Origin: an uncultured Flavobacteriales bacterium | GTDB taxonomy: Bacteria; Bacteroidota; Bacteroidia; Flavobacteriales_D; Sanyastnellaceae | Direction: 5' to 3' | Assembly (NCBI GenBank): GCA_938085425.1 | Contig: CALKGQ010000018.1 | Location: forward strand, 59,906-123,905 | DNA length: 64,000 nt | In this document: in pieces, positions 51,953 through 60,299 of the stretch | Position numbering within the stretch: position 1 is the stretch's first letter | How the letters are laid out: every line of letters begins with the position of its first letter | The notes under the pieces: model-generated | Told to the model about the DNA's origin: nothing | Database searches by the model: none | Seen by the model: the letters and a program-made list of their open reading frames with translations, nothing else | Position numbers and translations under genes: made by a program

Positions 51953-52707
51953 GACGAAGTGGTCTGGCGGACTTTTTTCATCAGCTTCGATGCAAAAATG
52001 AACGCCTCCAAGTCGGGATTTTGGGCTTGGAGAAGGTCCTCGCTGGCCCCGTGCCAAGCGATTTGGCCTTGGTGCACAAAGTGAATGAAATCGGAGGCCT
52101 CCATGACGCTGTTCATGTCATGCGATACCACCACGGTGGTCATGTTGAATTCCTCGGTCAAATCTCCGATGAGGTTGTCAATGACAATGGACGTCTGGGG
52201 ATCGAGTCCCGAATTGGGCTCGTCACAGAACAAATACCTTGGGTTCATGGCAATGGCACGTGCGATGCCTACGCGCTTCTGCATGCCACCACTCAGTTCA
52301 GAAGGGAACTTCCCAGCTGCATTGGCCAGTTCCACGCGGGCCAAACAGACAGACGCCCGCTCCCGTTTTTCCTCGGCCGTCATGTCGCTGAACATCCTCA
52401 ATGGAAAGGTGACGTTCTCTTCCACCGTCATGCTGTCGAACAAAGCACTGCCTTGAAACAGCATGCCGATCTCCTGGCGAACAGCCTTTCTCGCCACCCG
52501 GTCCATGGCCGTGAAATCTCGCCCATCATAGGTGACATGGCCTTGGTCTGGCTCGAGCAGTCCCACCGTGCATTTGGTCAACACACTCTTGCCAGAACCA
52601 CTCCTTCCAATGATGAAGTTGACCTTCCCGGGATGGAACGTGGCCGAGATGTCGCGCAAGATGTTTTGGTCCCCAAACGATTTCGATACTTGATGGATCT
52701 GGATCAT
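51949..52707 (-). CDS. ABC transporter ATP-binding protein, MlaF-like
   Basis: A 252-residue ABC ATPase. Walker A is GRSGSGKSVL, followed by the Q-loop EIGMLFQGSALFDSMTVEENV characteristic of MlaF/Ttg2A, the signature LSGGMQKRVGIARAI, Walker B YLFCDEPNSGLDP and the H-loop VVVSHDMNSVME. It pairs with the MlaE-type permease 12 bases upstream. The pair would move phospholipids between the membranes to keep the outer membrane asymmetric, or supply lipid outward; direction is debated for the family. The MlaD substrate-binding partner is not adjacent here. Confidence 0.93.
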   Translation of the reverse strand: MIQIHQVSKSFGDQNILRDISATFHPGKVNFIIGRSGSGKSVLTKCTVGLLEPDQGHVTYDGRDFTAMDRVARKAVRQEIGMLFQGSALFDSMTVEENVTFPLRMFSDMTAEEKRERASVCLARVELANAAGKFPSELSGGMQKRVGIARAIAMNPRYLFCDEPNSGLDPQTSIVIDNLIGDLTEEFNMTTVVVSHDMNSVMEASDFIHFVHQGQIAWHGASEDLLQAQNPDLEAFIFASKLMKKVRQTTSS

Positions 52708-52719
52708 GGAATGCGGGGA

Positions 52720-53457
52720 TTAGCCGAGAAGCATTTGGGTCAGCAGCAAATTGGCCACCATGACGATCACGACCGCATACACCACAGCTTTGGTGCTGCT
52801 TCTTCCCACTTCCAAAGCGCCACCAGAAGTGAAGTAGCCGTGGTAAGCACTCACCGAAGAAATGATCAGTGCAAAGACACAGGTTTTGATCAAGGCATAG
52901 GTGACGTCAAAAGCATTGAAATCGATTTGCATGCCGTATTCGAAATCTGCTGCCGAACTCACCCCCGTGGAAACCCCCACCCACATGCCTGCACCGATGC
53001 CAAGGGCCATGCTGAGAATCACCAAGAAGGGAATGCAAACGAGGGCGGCGATCATCTTGGGCAGCACCAGATATCCTGCGCTGTTGACCCCCATGATCTC
53101 AAGGGCATCGATCTGCTCCGTGACGCGCATCGTCCCCAATTGAGAGGCAATGTTCGAGCCAACCTTTCCCGCCAAAATCACGGGAATCAAGGTGGGACTG
53201 AATTCCAGAATCATGGTCTGCCGAACCGTGAAGCCAATGGTGTACACCGGGATCCACCCGCCAATTTGGTGCGCTGTTTGGATGCAAATCACGGCCCCCA
53301 TGAAGACGCTCAACAAAGCCACAATGCCAAGGCTTTGAAGGCCAATGGCATTCATTTCCTCCACCAACAAGCGACGAAAAATTTCGCCTCGCTCAGGACG
53401 TCGAATCACGTGGCGCATGAACGCAGCGTAGCGGCCGATGTGGAAAAACACACGCAT
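52720..53457 (-). CDS. MlaE-family ABC transporter permease
   Basis: A 245-residue membrane protein of the MlaE/Ttg2B family with about five hydrophobic segments: IGLQSLGIVALLSVFMGAVICIQTAHQIG, VRQTMILEFSPTLIPVILAGKVGSNIASQLGTMRVTEQIDALEIMGVN (the conserved coupling region with E-F-x-P and TEQIDAL), IAALVCIPFLVILSMALGIGAG and a C-terminal VVYAVVIVMVANLLLTQM. ATG 53457 is chosen because TACCTTCG lies four bases upstream; the open frame to 53499 would overlap the divergent lipoprotein start. It is the first gene of the mlaE-mlaF-IYD unit. Confidence 0.93.
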   Translation of the reverse strand: MRVFFHIGRYAAFMRHVIRRPERGEIFRRLLVEEMNAIGLQSLGIVALLSVFMGAVICIQTAHQIGGWIPVYTIGFTVRQTMILEFSPTLIPVILAGKVGSNIASQLGTMRVTEQIDALEIMGVNSAGYLVLPKMIAALVCIPFLVILSMALGIGAGMWVGVSTGVSSAADFEYGMQIDFNAFDVTYALIKTCVFALIISSVSAYHGYFTSGGALEVGRSSTKAVVYAVVIVMVANLLLTQMLLG

Positions 53458-53461
53458 GGGA

Positions 53462-53469
53462 CGAAGGTA
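53462..53469 (-). promoter_or_regulatory. mlaE -7 element, predicted leaderless
   Basis: TACCTTCG on the minus strand, four bases TCCC, then ATG 53457. It lies back to back with the lipoprotein promoter. Confidence 0.6.
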
Positions 53470-53474
53470 CAAGC

Positions 53475-53482
53475 TAACTTCG
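53475..53482 (+). promoter_or_regulatory. Promoter of the small lipoprotein-manC unit, predicted leaderless
   Basis: TAACTTCG, five bases CGGTC, then ATG 53488. Only five bases separate it from the oppositely directed mlaE element, and the two start codons are 30 bases apart. Confidence 0.6.
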
Positions 53483-53487
53483 CGGTC

Positions 53488-53631
53488 ATGAACCTTCAAG
53501 GATTCAGACTTCTCCTGACCACTTGTGCATTTCTATTGCTCTTGGGGACAGGATGCACCACCACCCGTGGGACCAAGGGCAAGTGCCCTACCTGTCCCGA
53601 ATGGTCGGTGGCACACTCCACCAATCGATAA
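53488..53631 (+). CDS. 47-residue lipoprotein with a CPTC motif
   Basis: A very short gene supported by its composition, promoter and neighbours. The product starts MNLQGFRLLLTTCAFLLLLGTGC, a lipoprotein signal ending in the lipobox LGTGC at Cys23, so the mature peptide is only 25 residues. It contains TTTRGTKGKCPTCPEWS, with a CxxC pair that could bind metal or form a disulfide. Its start follows a TAACTTCG element by five bases, and its stop is six bases before manC. Similar tiny CP-rich lipoproteins occur in Bacteroidota, but I know no function. Confidence 0.7.
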   Translation: MNLQGFRLLLTTCAFLLLLGTGCTTTRGTKGKCPTCPEWSVAHSTNR

Positions 53632-53637
53632 CTTCTG

Positions 53638-54732
53638 ATGGCCCACATTCCCCATACATACGCCGTCATCATGGCGGGAGGCATCGGCTCGCGGTTTTGG
53701 CCCATGTCCCGCTCTGCGCAACCCAAACAGTTTTTGGACATCCTTGGGACTGGACGCTCCCTGATCCGCATGACCTATGACAGGCTCGAAAAACTGGTGC
53801 CTGCAGACCACATCTTGGTCGTCACGAATGCGCGGTACAAAGACCTCGTCGCCGCCCACCTTCCGGACCTTCCTTCTGACAACATCTTGTGCGAGCCTTT
53901 CATGCGGAACACCGCCCCGTGCATCGCCTATGCCAATGCCGTGATTGCCTCTCGTGATCCAGAGGCTTCCATGGTGGTCGCCCCCTCCGACCATCTCATT
54001 TTGGACGAATCCGGCTTCCTCGAGGTGTGCAAAACGGCTTTGGACGTAACGCGCGAGACCACCAGCCTCGTCACCTTGGGCATTCAGCCCACAAGGCCCG
54101 ACACGGGGTACGGCTACATCCAATACGAGGAGTCCAGTGACCCTGCACGAGCTGAAGTGCGCCGTGTCAAGACGTTCACAGAAAAGCCCGATGTGGACAC
54201 CGCAAAGACGTTTGTCCGGTCCGGCGAGTTTTGCTGGAACAGTGGCATCTTCGTTTGGTCCCTGCGGAACATTCAAGCTGCGTTTGAGGCCCACCTGCCC
54301 GACATGTTGCACGAATTCAAAGGCCTTGACTTGGACAATGAAGCCGAGCTGAACACTGTCTTTGGGCATTGCGAGAGCATCAGCATCGACTATGGCATCA
54401 TGGAAAAGGTCGACCAAGTGCAGGTGGTCTTGTGCGACATTGGTTGGAGCGATTTGGGCACTTGGGGCAGCCTCAAGGAGAAGCTGGAAGACGATCCGCA
54501 GGGCAACGCCAGCATCCATGTTGAATTGCGCGCCGTCGATGCAGGAAACAACTTGGTGGTGGGCTCGTCCCAAAATGGCACTGCCCAAAAGTTTGTGGCC
54601 ATCAAAGGCATCGACAACCTGATTGTGGTGGACACGCCTAACGCCCTGCTCATCTGCCCGGCAGAAGAAGAACAGTGGGTGAAGACTTTGGTCGGAGAGC
54701 TCAAGCAAGACAAGGGCGAGCCCTTGGTGTGA
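53638..54732 (+). CDS. manC: Mannose-1-phosphate guanylyltransferase
   Basis: A 364-residue nucleotidyltransferase making GDP-mannose from mannose 1-phosphate and GTP. The signature AVIMAGGIGSRFWPMSRSAQPKQFLDI is at the N-terminus, followed by ILCEPFMRNTAPCIAYANA, VVAPSDHLI, the sugar-binding FTEKPDVDTAKTFV and FCWNSGIFVW, and SIDYGIMEKVDQVQVVLCDIGWSDLGTWGSL. It lacks the C-terminal isomerase domain of bifunctional ManC/AlgA, as is usual in Bacteroidota. GDP-mannose feeds surface polysaccharides, which fits the glycosyltransferases at 15.7-19 kb. It is convergent with fumC, seven bases apart. Confidence 0.96.
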   Translation: MAHIPHTYAVIMAGGIGSRFWPMSRSAQPKQFLDILGTGRSLIRMTYDRLEKLVPADHILVVTNARYKDLVAAHLPDLPSDNILCEPFMRNTAPCIAYANAVIASRDPEASMVVAPSDHLILDESGFLEVCKTALDVTRETTSLVTLGIQPTRPDTGYGYIQYEESSDPARAEVRRVKTFTEKPDVDTAKTFVRSGEFCWNSGIFVWSLRNIQAAFEAHLPDMLHEFKGLDLDNEAELNTVFGHCESISIDYGIMEKVDQVQVVLCDIGWSDLGTWGSLKEKLEDDPQGNASIHVELRAVDAGNNLVVGSSQNGTAQKFVAIKGIDNLIVVDTPNALLICPAEEEQWVKTLVGELKQDKGEPLV

Positions 54733-54739
54733 GGGTGCC

Positions 54740-56134
54740 TCAACGGCGACCCACCATGGCCGAAGGCACCACCCATGCGTCGTATTCCGCCTCTGTAAGG
54801 TAACCGGTGGACAAGGCCGCAGCCTTGAGTGTGGTGCCCTCCGCATGCGCCTTCCCAGCAATCTCTGCGGCCTTGTAGTACCCAATCTTGGTGTTGAGTG
54901 CGGTGACGAGCATCAGGCTGTTGTCCACCAATTCTTGGATGCGCTGCGTGTTGGCCTCCATGCCCTCCACACAGTGCGTTGCAAAAGACCTCGATGCATC
55001 GCCAATCAGGCGCGCAGACTCCAAAATGTTCTTGGCCATCATGGGCTTGAAAACGTTGAGTTCGTAATGTCCTTGGGTGCCGCCAATGGTCACCGCCACA
55101 TCGTTGCCCATGACTTGGGCACAAACCATGGTCAGGGCCTCACACTGGGTGGGGTTGACTTTGCCAGGCATGATGCTTGATCCAGGCTCATTGGCAGGCA
55201 AAAGCAACTCACCAATCCCCGAGCGCGGCCCCGAACCCATCATCCGGATGTCGTTGGCCACCTTGTTGAGGGACACGGCGAGCTGCTTGAGCGCACCATG
55301 GGTTTCCACAATGGCGTCGTGTGCGGCAAGCGCTTCAAATTTGTTCTCGGCCGTCACAAAAGGATGGCCCGTGGACGTCGCGATGTGCTTGGCCACGAGG
55401 ACGTCATATCCTTCAGGAGTATTGATGCCCGTGCCAACGGCAGTCCCTCCCAGGGCCAACTGTTTGAGATGTGGCAAGGTGTTCCGCAACGCCTTCAACC
55501 CAAAGTCCAATTGGGCAACGTACCCCCCCAGTTCTTGGCCGAGGGTCAACGGGGTGGCATCCATCAAGTGGGTGCGGCCGATTTTGACCACGTCGTCCCA
55601 TTCGTTTGCCTTGGTGTTCAATGCACTTCGCAATTGCTCCACACCAGGAATGGTGGTCTCCACCACCATGGCGTACGCCGCAATGTGCATCGCCGTTGGG
55701 TAGGTGTCGTTGGAGCTTTGGCTCTTGTTGACATCGTCGTTGGGGTGGACCGGACGCGTCCCTTCTCCGAGGGTCCCTCCTGCAAGAACATGGGCGCGGT
55801 TGGCGATCACCTCATTCACGTTCATGTTGCTTTGGGTCCCTGAGCCCGTTTGCCACACCACCAGGGGAAACTGATCGTCGAGCTTCCCCTGCAAAATCTC
55901 CTCACATGCAGCAGCAATCAAATCGGTTTTGGCGGCTTCCAACACGCCAAGTTCTCGGTTGGTCCAAGCTGCCGCCCTTTTCAGATGCGCAAACGCGCGG
56001 ACGATTTCCATGGGCATGGAGCCCGTAGGGCCAATCTTGAAGTTGTTTCTTGACCGCTCGGTTTGTGCACCCCAAAACTTGTCGGCGGGCACATGAACCT
56101 CGCCAAGTGTGTCTTTCTCAATCCTTGTCGACAT
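54740..56134 (-). CDS. fumC: Class II fumarate hydratase
   Basis: A 464-residue iron-independent fumarase of the TCA cycle, converting fumarate to malate. Motifs include [26 protein letters not shown] at the start, [51 protein letters not shown] and the superfamily signature [16 protein letters not shown]. It follows prfB on the same strand with 24 bases between; no separate promoter is obvious. Confidence 0.98.
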   Translation of the reverse strand: MSTRIEKDTLGEVHVPADKFWGAQTERSRNNFKIGPTGSMPMEIVRAFAHLKRAAAWTNRELGVLEAAKTDLIAAACEEILQGKLDDQFPLVVWQTGSGTQSNMNVNEVIANRAHVLAGGTLGEGTRPVHPNDDVNKSQSSNDTYPTAMHIAAYAMVVETTIPGVEQLRSALNTKANEWDDVVKIGRTHLMDATPLTLGQELGGYVAQLDFGLKALRNTLPHLKQLALGGTAVGTGINTPEGYDVLVAKHIATSTGHPFVTAENKFEALAAHDAIVETHGALKQLAVSLNKVANDIRMMGSGPRSGIGELLLPANEPGSSIMPGKVNPTQCEALTMVCAQVMGNDVAVTIGGTQGHYELNVFKPMMAKNILESARLIGDASRSFATHCVEGMEANTQRIQELVDNSLMLVTALNTKIGYYKAAEIAGKAHAEGTTLKAAALSTGYLTEAEYDAWVVPSAMVGRR

Positions 56135-56158
56135 GCTGGTATCGTGTGTTCGTTGGCA

Positions 56159-57265
56159 TCAGTCTTCGCTGTGGTCGGCCCCTGCCCCTTCGCCCATCAA
56201 GAAAGCGCGAAGGAACCCGTCGAGGTCACCGTTCATCACTGCATCCACATTGGACGTCTCATGGCCAGTGCGGACGTCCTTGACCATCTTGTAGGGCTGC
56301 ATCACGTACGAACGGATTTGGGAACCCCATTCAATTTTTTTCTTGTCGGCCTCAATCTCTGCGCGGGCTTCGTTGCGCTTGGCGATCTCCATTTCATAGA
56401 GTTGGGACTTCAACAGCTGCATGGCCTTTTCCTTGTTGCCCAATTGAGAGCGCGTTTCCGTGTTGTCAATGATGATGCCGGTGGGTGCGTGGCGCAAACG
56501 AACGCCTGTCTCGACCTTGTTGACGTTTTGGCCCCCTGCGCCGCCTGAACGGAACGTTTCCCAGGTGATGTCAGAGGGGTTGACGTGGATGTCGATGGTG
56601 TCGTCCACAAGGGGGTACACGTACACGCTGACAAAACTCGTATGCCGTCGGGCATTGCTGTCAAACGGGCTGATCCGAACCAAGCGGTGCACCCCGTTCT
56701 CGCCTTTCAGCATCCCAAAGGAAAAGTCGCCAGAAAACTCCAAGGTCACTTGTTTGATGCCGGCCACATCGCCGTCTTGGAAGTCCAGTTCTTTCACCTT
56801 GTGGCCATTCTTCTCTCCCCACATGCGGTACATCCGCATCAACATCGACGCCCAGTCGCAGCTTTCTGTGCCCCCTGCCCCAGAAGTGATTTGCATCACG
56901 GCATTGAGGCTGTCCTCTTCTGCGCTGAGCATGTTCTTGAACTCCAGTTCTTCCACCGACGTCAAAGCTCCTGCAAACGCTGCATCCACCTCACCCTCTT
57001 CCGCTTCCCCTGCCTTCATGAATTCGTGGAGCACAAGCACGTCCTCCACGGCGGAGCCGCAAGCATCATAGGCGTCCACCCAGCTTTTTTTGGTCCGCAT
57101 CCGTTTCATCACCTTCTCGGCGGCCTTGGAGTCGTTCCAGAATTCTGGGTCTTGCGTCAGCTTCTCATCTTCCGCAATTTCCATTCGCTTTTGTTCCACC
57201 GCCAGGTACCCCTTCAATTCTTCCACGCGCTTGGCCAGGGAATGGATTTTGTCAACCGTCAACAT
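56159..57265 (-). CDS. prfB: Peptide chain release factor 2
   Basis: A 368-residue RF2 that recognises UGA and UAA. The tripeptide anticodon SPF is at 199-201, and the catalytic GGQ at 244-246 in [18 protein letters not shown]. The coding sequence is continuous from the first ATG: the position of the classical programmed +1 frameshift reads [12 protein letters not shown] with no in-frame stop, so autoregulation by frameshifting is absent. ATG 57265 lies four bases after TACTTTTG. Confidence 0.98.
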   Translation of the reverse strand: MLTVDKIHSLAKRVEELKGYLAVEQKRMEIAEDEKLTQDPEFWNDSKAAEKVMKRMRTKKSWVDAYDACGSAVEDVLVLHEFMKAGEAEEGEVDAAFAGALTSVEELEFKNMLSAEEDSLNAVMQITSGAGGTESCDWASMLMRMYRMWGEKNGHKVKELDFQDGDVAGIKQVTLEFSGDFSFGMLKGENGVHRLVRISPFDSNARRHTSFVSVYVYPLVDDTIDIHVNPSDITWETFRSGGAGGQNVNKVETGVRLRHAPTGIIIDNTETRSQLGNKEKAMQLLKSQLYEMEIAKRNEARAEIEADKKKIEWGSQIRSYVMQPYKMVKDVRTGHETSNVDAVMNGDLDGFLRAFLMGEGAGADHSED

Positions 57266-57269
57266 GAGG

Positions 57270-57277
57270 CAAAAGTA
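57270..57277 (-). promoter_or_regulatory. prfB -7 element, predicted leaderless
   Basis: TACTTTTG (perfect TAnnTTTG) on the minus strand, four bases CCTC, then ATG 57265. A TTG lies only 13 bases upstream, shorter than usual. Confidence 0.65.
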
Positions 57278-57306
57278 GGTTCCGCGGGGTCAAGCCCCAC
57301 ATGTGT

Positions 57307-57804
57307 TCATCGGTCCGATGCCTCCTTCAAGGCCCGGAGCACCATGTGCTGAGGAAAACCGCGTTGCATCAACCACCTCAAGACCCTTTCACGATGCGCC
57401 TCCAAGTCTTCGGAGCGTCGAGAAAGCAAGGCGTTTGCGGCTGCCTGCCACGTATGCTCGTCGAACGCGGCAATGGCGCGGTCGATGTGCTTCGAGGCGA
57501 CCCCTCGGGCAGAGAGACCGGCGCGGATTTTCAATGGCCCCCATGATTTGTGTTCCAAATGGACCCGCGCATAGGATGATGCGCAACGTGCGTCGTCCAA
57601 AAACCCTTCCGCCAACAGAAGGTCCATCCCACGTGCCACCCAAGACTCAGCTTCCGACGAAGTTGGGGGTGGATCCATTTTGCGCAGCACTTCCTGGAAT
57701 TTGGCCAAGGCTTCCCGCTCGCTCCGGTCGCGCAAACCGCACCACTTTCGAACCCGGTCCAACGCCACCTTGAGGGCTTTATTCTGCTTGCTTTCAATGT
57801 CCAC
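57307..57804 (-). CDS. recX: RecX-like regulatory protein
   Basis: A protein of about 165 residues made of three-helix repeats typical of RecX, which binds RecA filaments and limits their activity. Recognisable segments are ALDRVRKWCGLRDRSEREALAKFQEVL (first repeat), LLLAEGFLDDARCASSYARVHLEHKSWGPLKIRAGLSARGVASKHIDRAI (second repeat, the best conserved) and LLSRRSEDLEAHRERVLRWLMQRGFPQHMVLRAL (third). I chose GTG 57804, which gives the normal family length and has a weak CACCTTTC four bases before it. An ATG at 57867 would add 21 residues and overlap the divergent DUF349 start codon. Confidence 0.85.
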   Translation of the reverse strand: MDIESKQNKALKVALDRVRKWCGLRDRSEREALAKFQEVLRKMDPPPTSSEAESWVARGMDLLLAEGFLDDARCASSYARVHLEHKSWGPLKIRAGLSARGVASKHIDRAIAAFDEHTWQAAANALLSRRSEDLEAHRERVLRWLMQRGFPQHMVLRALKEASDR

Positions 57805-57865
57805 AGCGGAAAGGTGCACAGAAAACCCGTATTTTGCAGATTCTAACCATCCCAACTTCACCGCC

Positions 57866-59566
57866 ATGCGGTCAGAAATTTTGCAACGTATCCAAACGCT
57901 CCTCGGCAACGAGGACTTGGAGGCCATCCGAAAGGATGTGCGCAGTGAGATCGAGTCGTTTCGTTCCTTGATCCAAGAAGACTTCCGCACCCAACGCGAG
58001 GCATGGGCGGAATCGGAACATGATCCCGACGACAAATTCGAGTTTCAACCCAGCGCGGAAGAAGTTGAATTCAACGACCTCCTGACGCAGTTCAAAGAGA
58101 GGGAGAAGGCCTGGAAGCAGAAGATTGCAGAGGAACAACGCGCCAACTTGGAAGTGAAGCTCGCCTTGATCGATGAGCTCAAAAAAACCATCCAGGAAGA
58201 AGAGAACATCGGCGCGGCCTTTGCCCGGTTCAATGAGGTGCGTGAGAAGTGGGAAGCCACAGGGGATGTTCCTGGAGACCGCTACCGCGAGGTGCACGAT
58301 GAATACCATCGTTTGCGGGACGAGTTTTTCTACAACATCAACATCTACAAGCAGCTCCAAGAGCATGACTTGCAGAAGAATCTGAAGTTGAAAGAAGCCC
58401 TCATTGCCCAAGCCCAAACCCTCGAAACCATGGAGGGTTTGAAAGAACGTGAAGCGCTCGCCCGTTCCCTTCAAAAGCAATGGTTCGACATTGGTCCCTC
58501 CCCGCGGGAGACCTTCCAGGCCATGGCGGACACCTTTTTTGGATTGACGCGGTCCACCTTTGATGCCGTCAAGGAGCACTACGATGCCATCCGGTCCCAA
58601 TTCGAAGTGCACAAAGGAGAAAAGGAAGGGTTGATCACAGCCATCCAAGAAGCCCTGACTGAAGACATCGAAGACCACAAGGGGTGGCAAGCCGCTACAA
58701 AGCAAGTTGTCGCGCTGCAAGCAAAATGGAAATCCACAGGCTTTGCAGGCAAGGAACACAACGAGGCTCTATGGGGACAATTCCGAGAGGCCGCCGATGT
58801 GTTCTTCGAGCGCAAACAGGTGTTCTACGACCGTGTCAAAGCCTCGAGCAAGGTCAGCAAGGAGAAAAAAATGGCCCTGATCGAAGAGGCTGAAGGAATC
58901 CAAAACAGCACCGACTGGAAGGCCACCTCCGAAGCGATGATTCGCCTCCAGAAGGATTGGAAAGCGGCGGGGGCATGCGCCCCAGGGGACGAGCACAAGC
59001 TCTGGAAAAAATTCAGGACGGCACAAGACGTGTTCTTCAAGGCCAAAAAAGCCCAGTTCGCCGACCGCAGCAAAGAAGAAAAGGCCAATCTTGTTTTGAA
59101 GCAGGCCCTGCTTGAGAAGATTGAAGCGTTCAAGGTGACGGACAACAGAAACGTCGATTTGGAGACGCTGAAGTCCTTTTCCACGGACTGGAGAGAAATT
59201 GGGTTCATCCCGAGAAAAAGTTTGGACCACATCATGGAACGGTTCCGCAAGGCCATGGATGCGCATTACGACGCCCTGAGCGCCGCGCGTTCAGAGCGAA
59301 GTGTGCAGACCTACTCCAAGAGGGTGGAAAAACTCGCCTCTGGAGACAGCCGGGACATGCGTCGAGAACAGGGCATCTTGAGGGACAAGATTTCCCGCTT
59401 GCAGCAGCGCATCACTTCCACGGAAGAGAACATGGAGCGCTTCACGGGGAAGGGTGCAGAGTCCATCCGAGAACAGGCCCAAAAGACCATCCGAAGCTAC
59501 CAGCGCGAGATCGACGAAATCAAAGCCAAGCTCAAGTTGCTTCGGGACGCTGACTCCAACAATTGA
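57866..59566 (+). CDS. DUF349 repeat protein
   Basis: A 566-residue, almost entirely helical, highly charged protein built from several DUF349 units of about 70 residues. The repeated pattern is a W-x(n)-G signature: RFNEVREKWEATGDVPGDRYREVHDEYHRLRDEFF, SLQKQWFDIGPSPRETF, ALQAKWKSTGFAGKEHNEALWGQFREAADVFF, RLQKDWKAAGACAPGDEHKLWKKFRTAQDVFF and DWREIGFIPRKSLDHIMERFRKAMD. Coiled coil follows at the C-terminus. DUF349 proteins are widespread in Bacteroidota and of uncertain function. CAACTTCA lies five bases before ATG 57866, a degenerate match to the local leaderless motif. The gene is divergent from recX and convergent with the deacetylase gene, three bases apart. Confidence 0.92.
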   Translation: MRSEILQRIQTLLGNEDLEAIRKDVRSEIESFRSLIQEDFRTQREAWAESEHDPDDKFEFQPSAEEVEFNDLLTQFKEREKAWKQKIAEEQRANLEVKLALIDELKKTIQEEENIGAAFARFNEVREKWEATGDVPGDRYREVHDEYHRLRDEFFYNINIYKQLQEHDLQKNLKLKEALIAQAQTLETMEGLKEREALARSLQKQWFDIGPSPRETFQAMADTFFGLTRSTFDAVKEHYDAIRSQFEVHKGEKEGLITAIQEALTEDIEDHKGWQAATKQVVALQAKWKSTGFAGKEHNEALWGQFREAADVFFERKQVFYDRVKASSKVSKEKKMALIEEAEGIQNSTDWKATSEAMIRLQKDWKAAGACAPGDEHKLWKKFRTAQDVFFKAKKAQFADRSKEEKANLVLKQALLEKIEAFKVTDNRNVDLETLKSFSTDWREIGFIPRKSLDHIMERFRKAMDAHYDALSAARSERSVQTYSKRVEKLASGDSRDMRREQGILRDKISRLQQRITSTEENMERFTGKGAESIREQAQKTIRSYQREIDEIKAKLKLLRDADSNN

Positions 59567-59568
59567 AT

Positions 59569-60258
59569 TCAACGTCCCCTTTCAACTTCAAGGGGAGCCG
59601 ACCACAATTCTTGTTCTTTCAGCCACTCCAAAAAAGGAGGAAGCAGCATTTCAAGGCCTTTGGCATGTTTTTCACTGTCGTGGAACACGACGATGCTCCC
59701 TGGCTTGGTGTGCCTTGTCAATTGCGCCAGTGCGTCTTCTTTGAAGCCTTCGGGACGCTTGGCATTGTGATAGGTGTGGTCCCCGCTCAAAACATCCCAC
59801 ATGACAATCGGACCGTCTTCTTTCAATGCGAACGACTGAAGAGGCGTCAGCCTTCCGTATGGCGGTCGAAACATGACCGATTCTCCAGCATGGTCGGACA
59901 CCAGGGCCCTTGAGGCCTGCGCTGAACGAACGTAGGTACCCTTGCTTGTCCGCCAACCGTTTTCGTGTGCCATGGTGTGTCCCCCCAAGGCATGTCCTGC
60001 AGATCGGATCTCGTCAAGCAGCTCCGGGTGCTTTTGTGCCTGGTCCCCCACCACAAAAAAGGTGGCCTTCATGCCGTGCATGTCGAGTTGCTTCAGGACC
60101 CATCTCGTGACCGCGGGATGGGGGCCGTCGTCAAACGTCAAATGCACCCTAGGGGAACCACCGCTGGACCAGAGTGTCCCAGGCCAAACCCTGGAAACCA
60201 ATGGATGAATCCATCTGGGAATTTGATGGACGGAAAGATTGGGACGTCGTGCAAGCAT
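59569..60258 (-). CDS. Polysaccharide deacetylase (NodB/CE4) family protein
   Basis: A 229-residue CE4-fold metal-dependent deacetylase. The five-motif pattern is present: VHLTFDDGPHPAVT (catalytic Asp and metal Asp), HALGGHTMAHENG (metal histidines), MFRPPYGRLTP (catalytic arginine), VMWDVLSGD and SIVVFHDSEKHAKG (final histidine). Family enzymes remove acetyl groups from peptidoglycan, chitin oligomers or surface polysaccharide; the substrate here is unknown. No cleavable signal peptide is evident. A GACCTTCG element lies seven bases before its ATG. It is divergent from leuS with only 41 bases between starts. Confidence 0.92.
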   Translation of the reverse strand: MLARRPNLSVHQIPRWIHPLVSRVWPGTLWSSGGSPRVHLTFDDGPHPAVTRWVLKQLDMHGMKATFFVVGDQAQKHPELLDEIRSAGHALGGHTMAHENGWRTSKGTYVRSAQASRALVSDHAGESVMFRPPYGRLTPLQSFALKEDGPIVMWDVLSGDHTYHNAKRPEGFKEDALAQLTRHTKPGSIVVFHDSEKHAKGLEMLLPPFLEWLKEQELWSAPLEVERGR

Positions 60259-60286
60259 CTCACGGCGAAGGTCGAGGTCCCGGAGT

Positions 60287-60294
60287 TAACTTTG
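60287..60294 (+). promoter_or_regulatory. leuS -7 element, predicted leaderless
   Basis: TAACTTTG, a perfect TAnnTTTG, five bases CCAGC, then ATG 60300. No TTG box is visible at the usual distance. Confidence 0.65.
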
Positions 60295-60299
60295 CCAGC

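Noticed and set aside
57805..57867. Upstream ATG for recX at 57867
   Set aside because: It would overlap the divergent DUF349 start codon, and the added 21 residues do not resemble RecX N-termini; GTG 57804 fits the family length.
59577..59595. CCCCTT/AAGGGG inverted repeat as terminator between the DUF349 and deacetylase genes
   Set aside because: Only six base pairs with an eight-base loop, no T tract, and it lies inside the deacetylase coding sequence.
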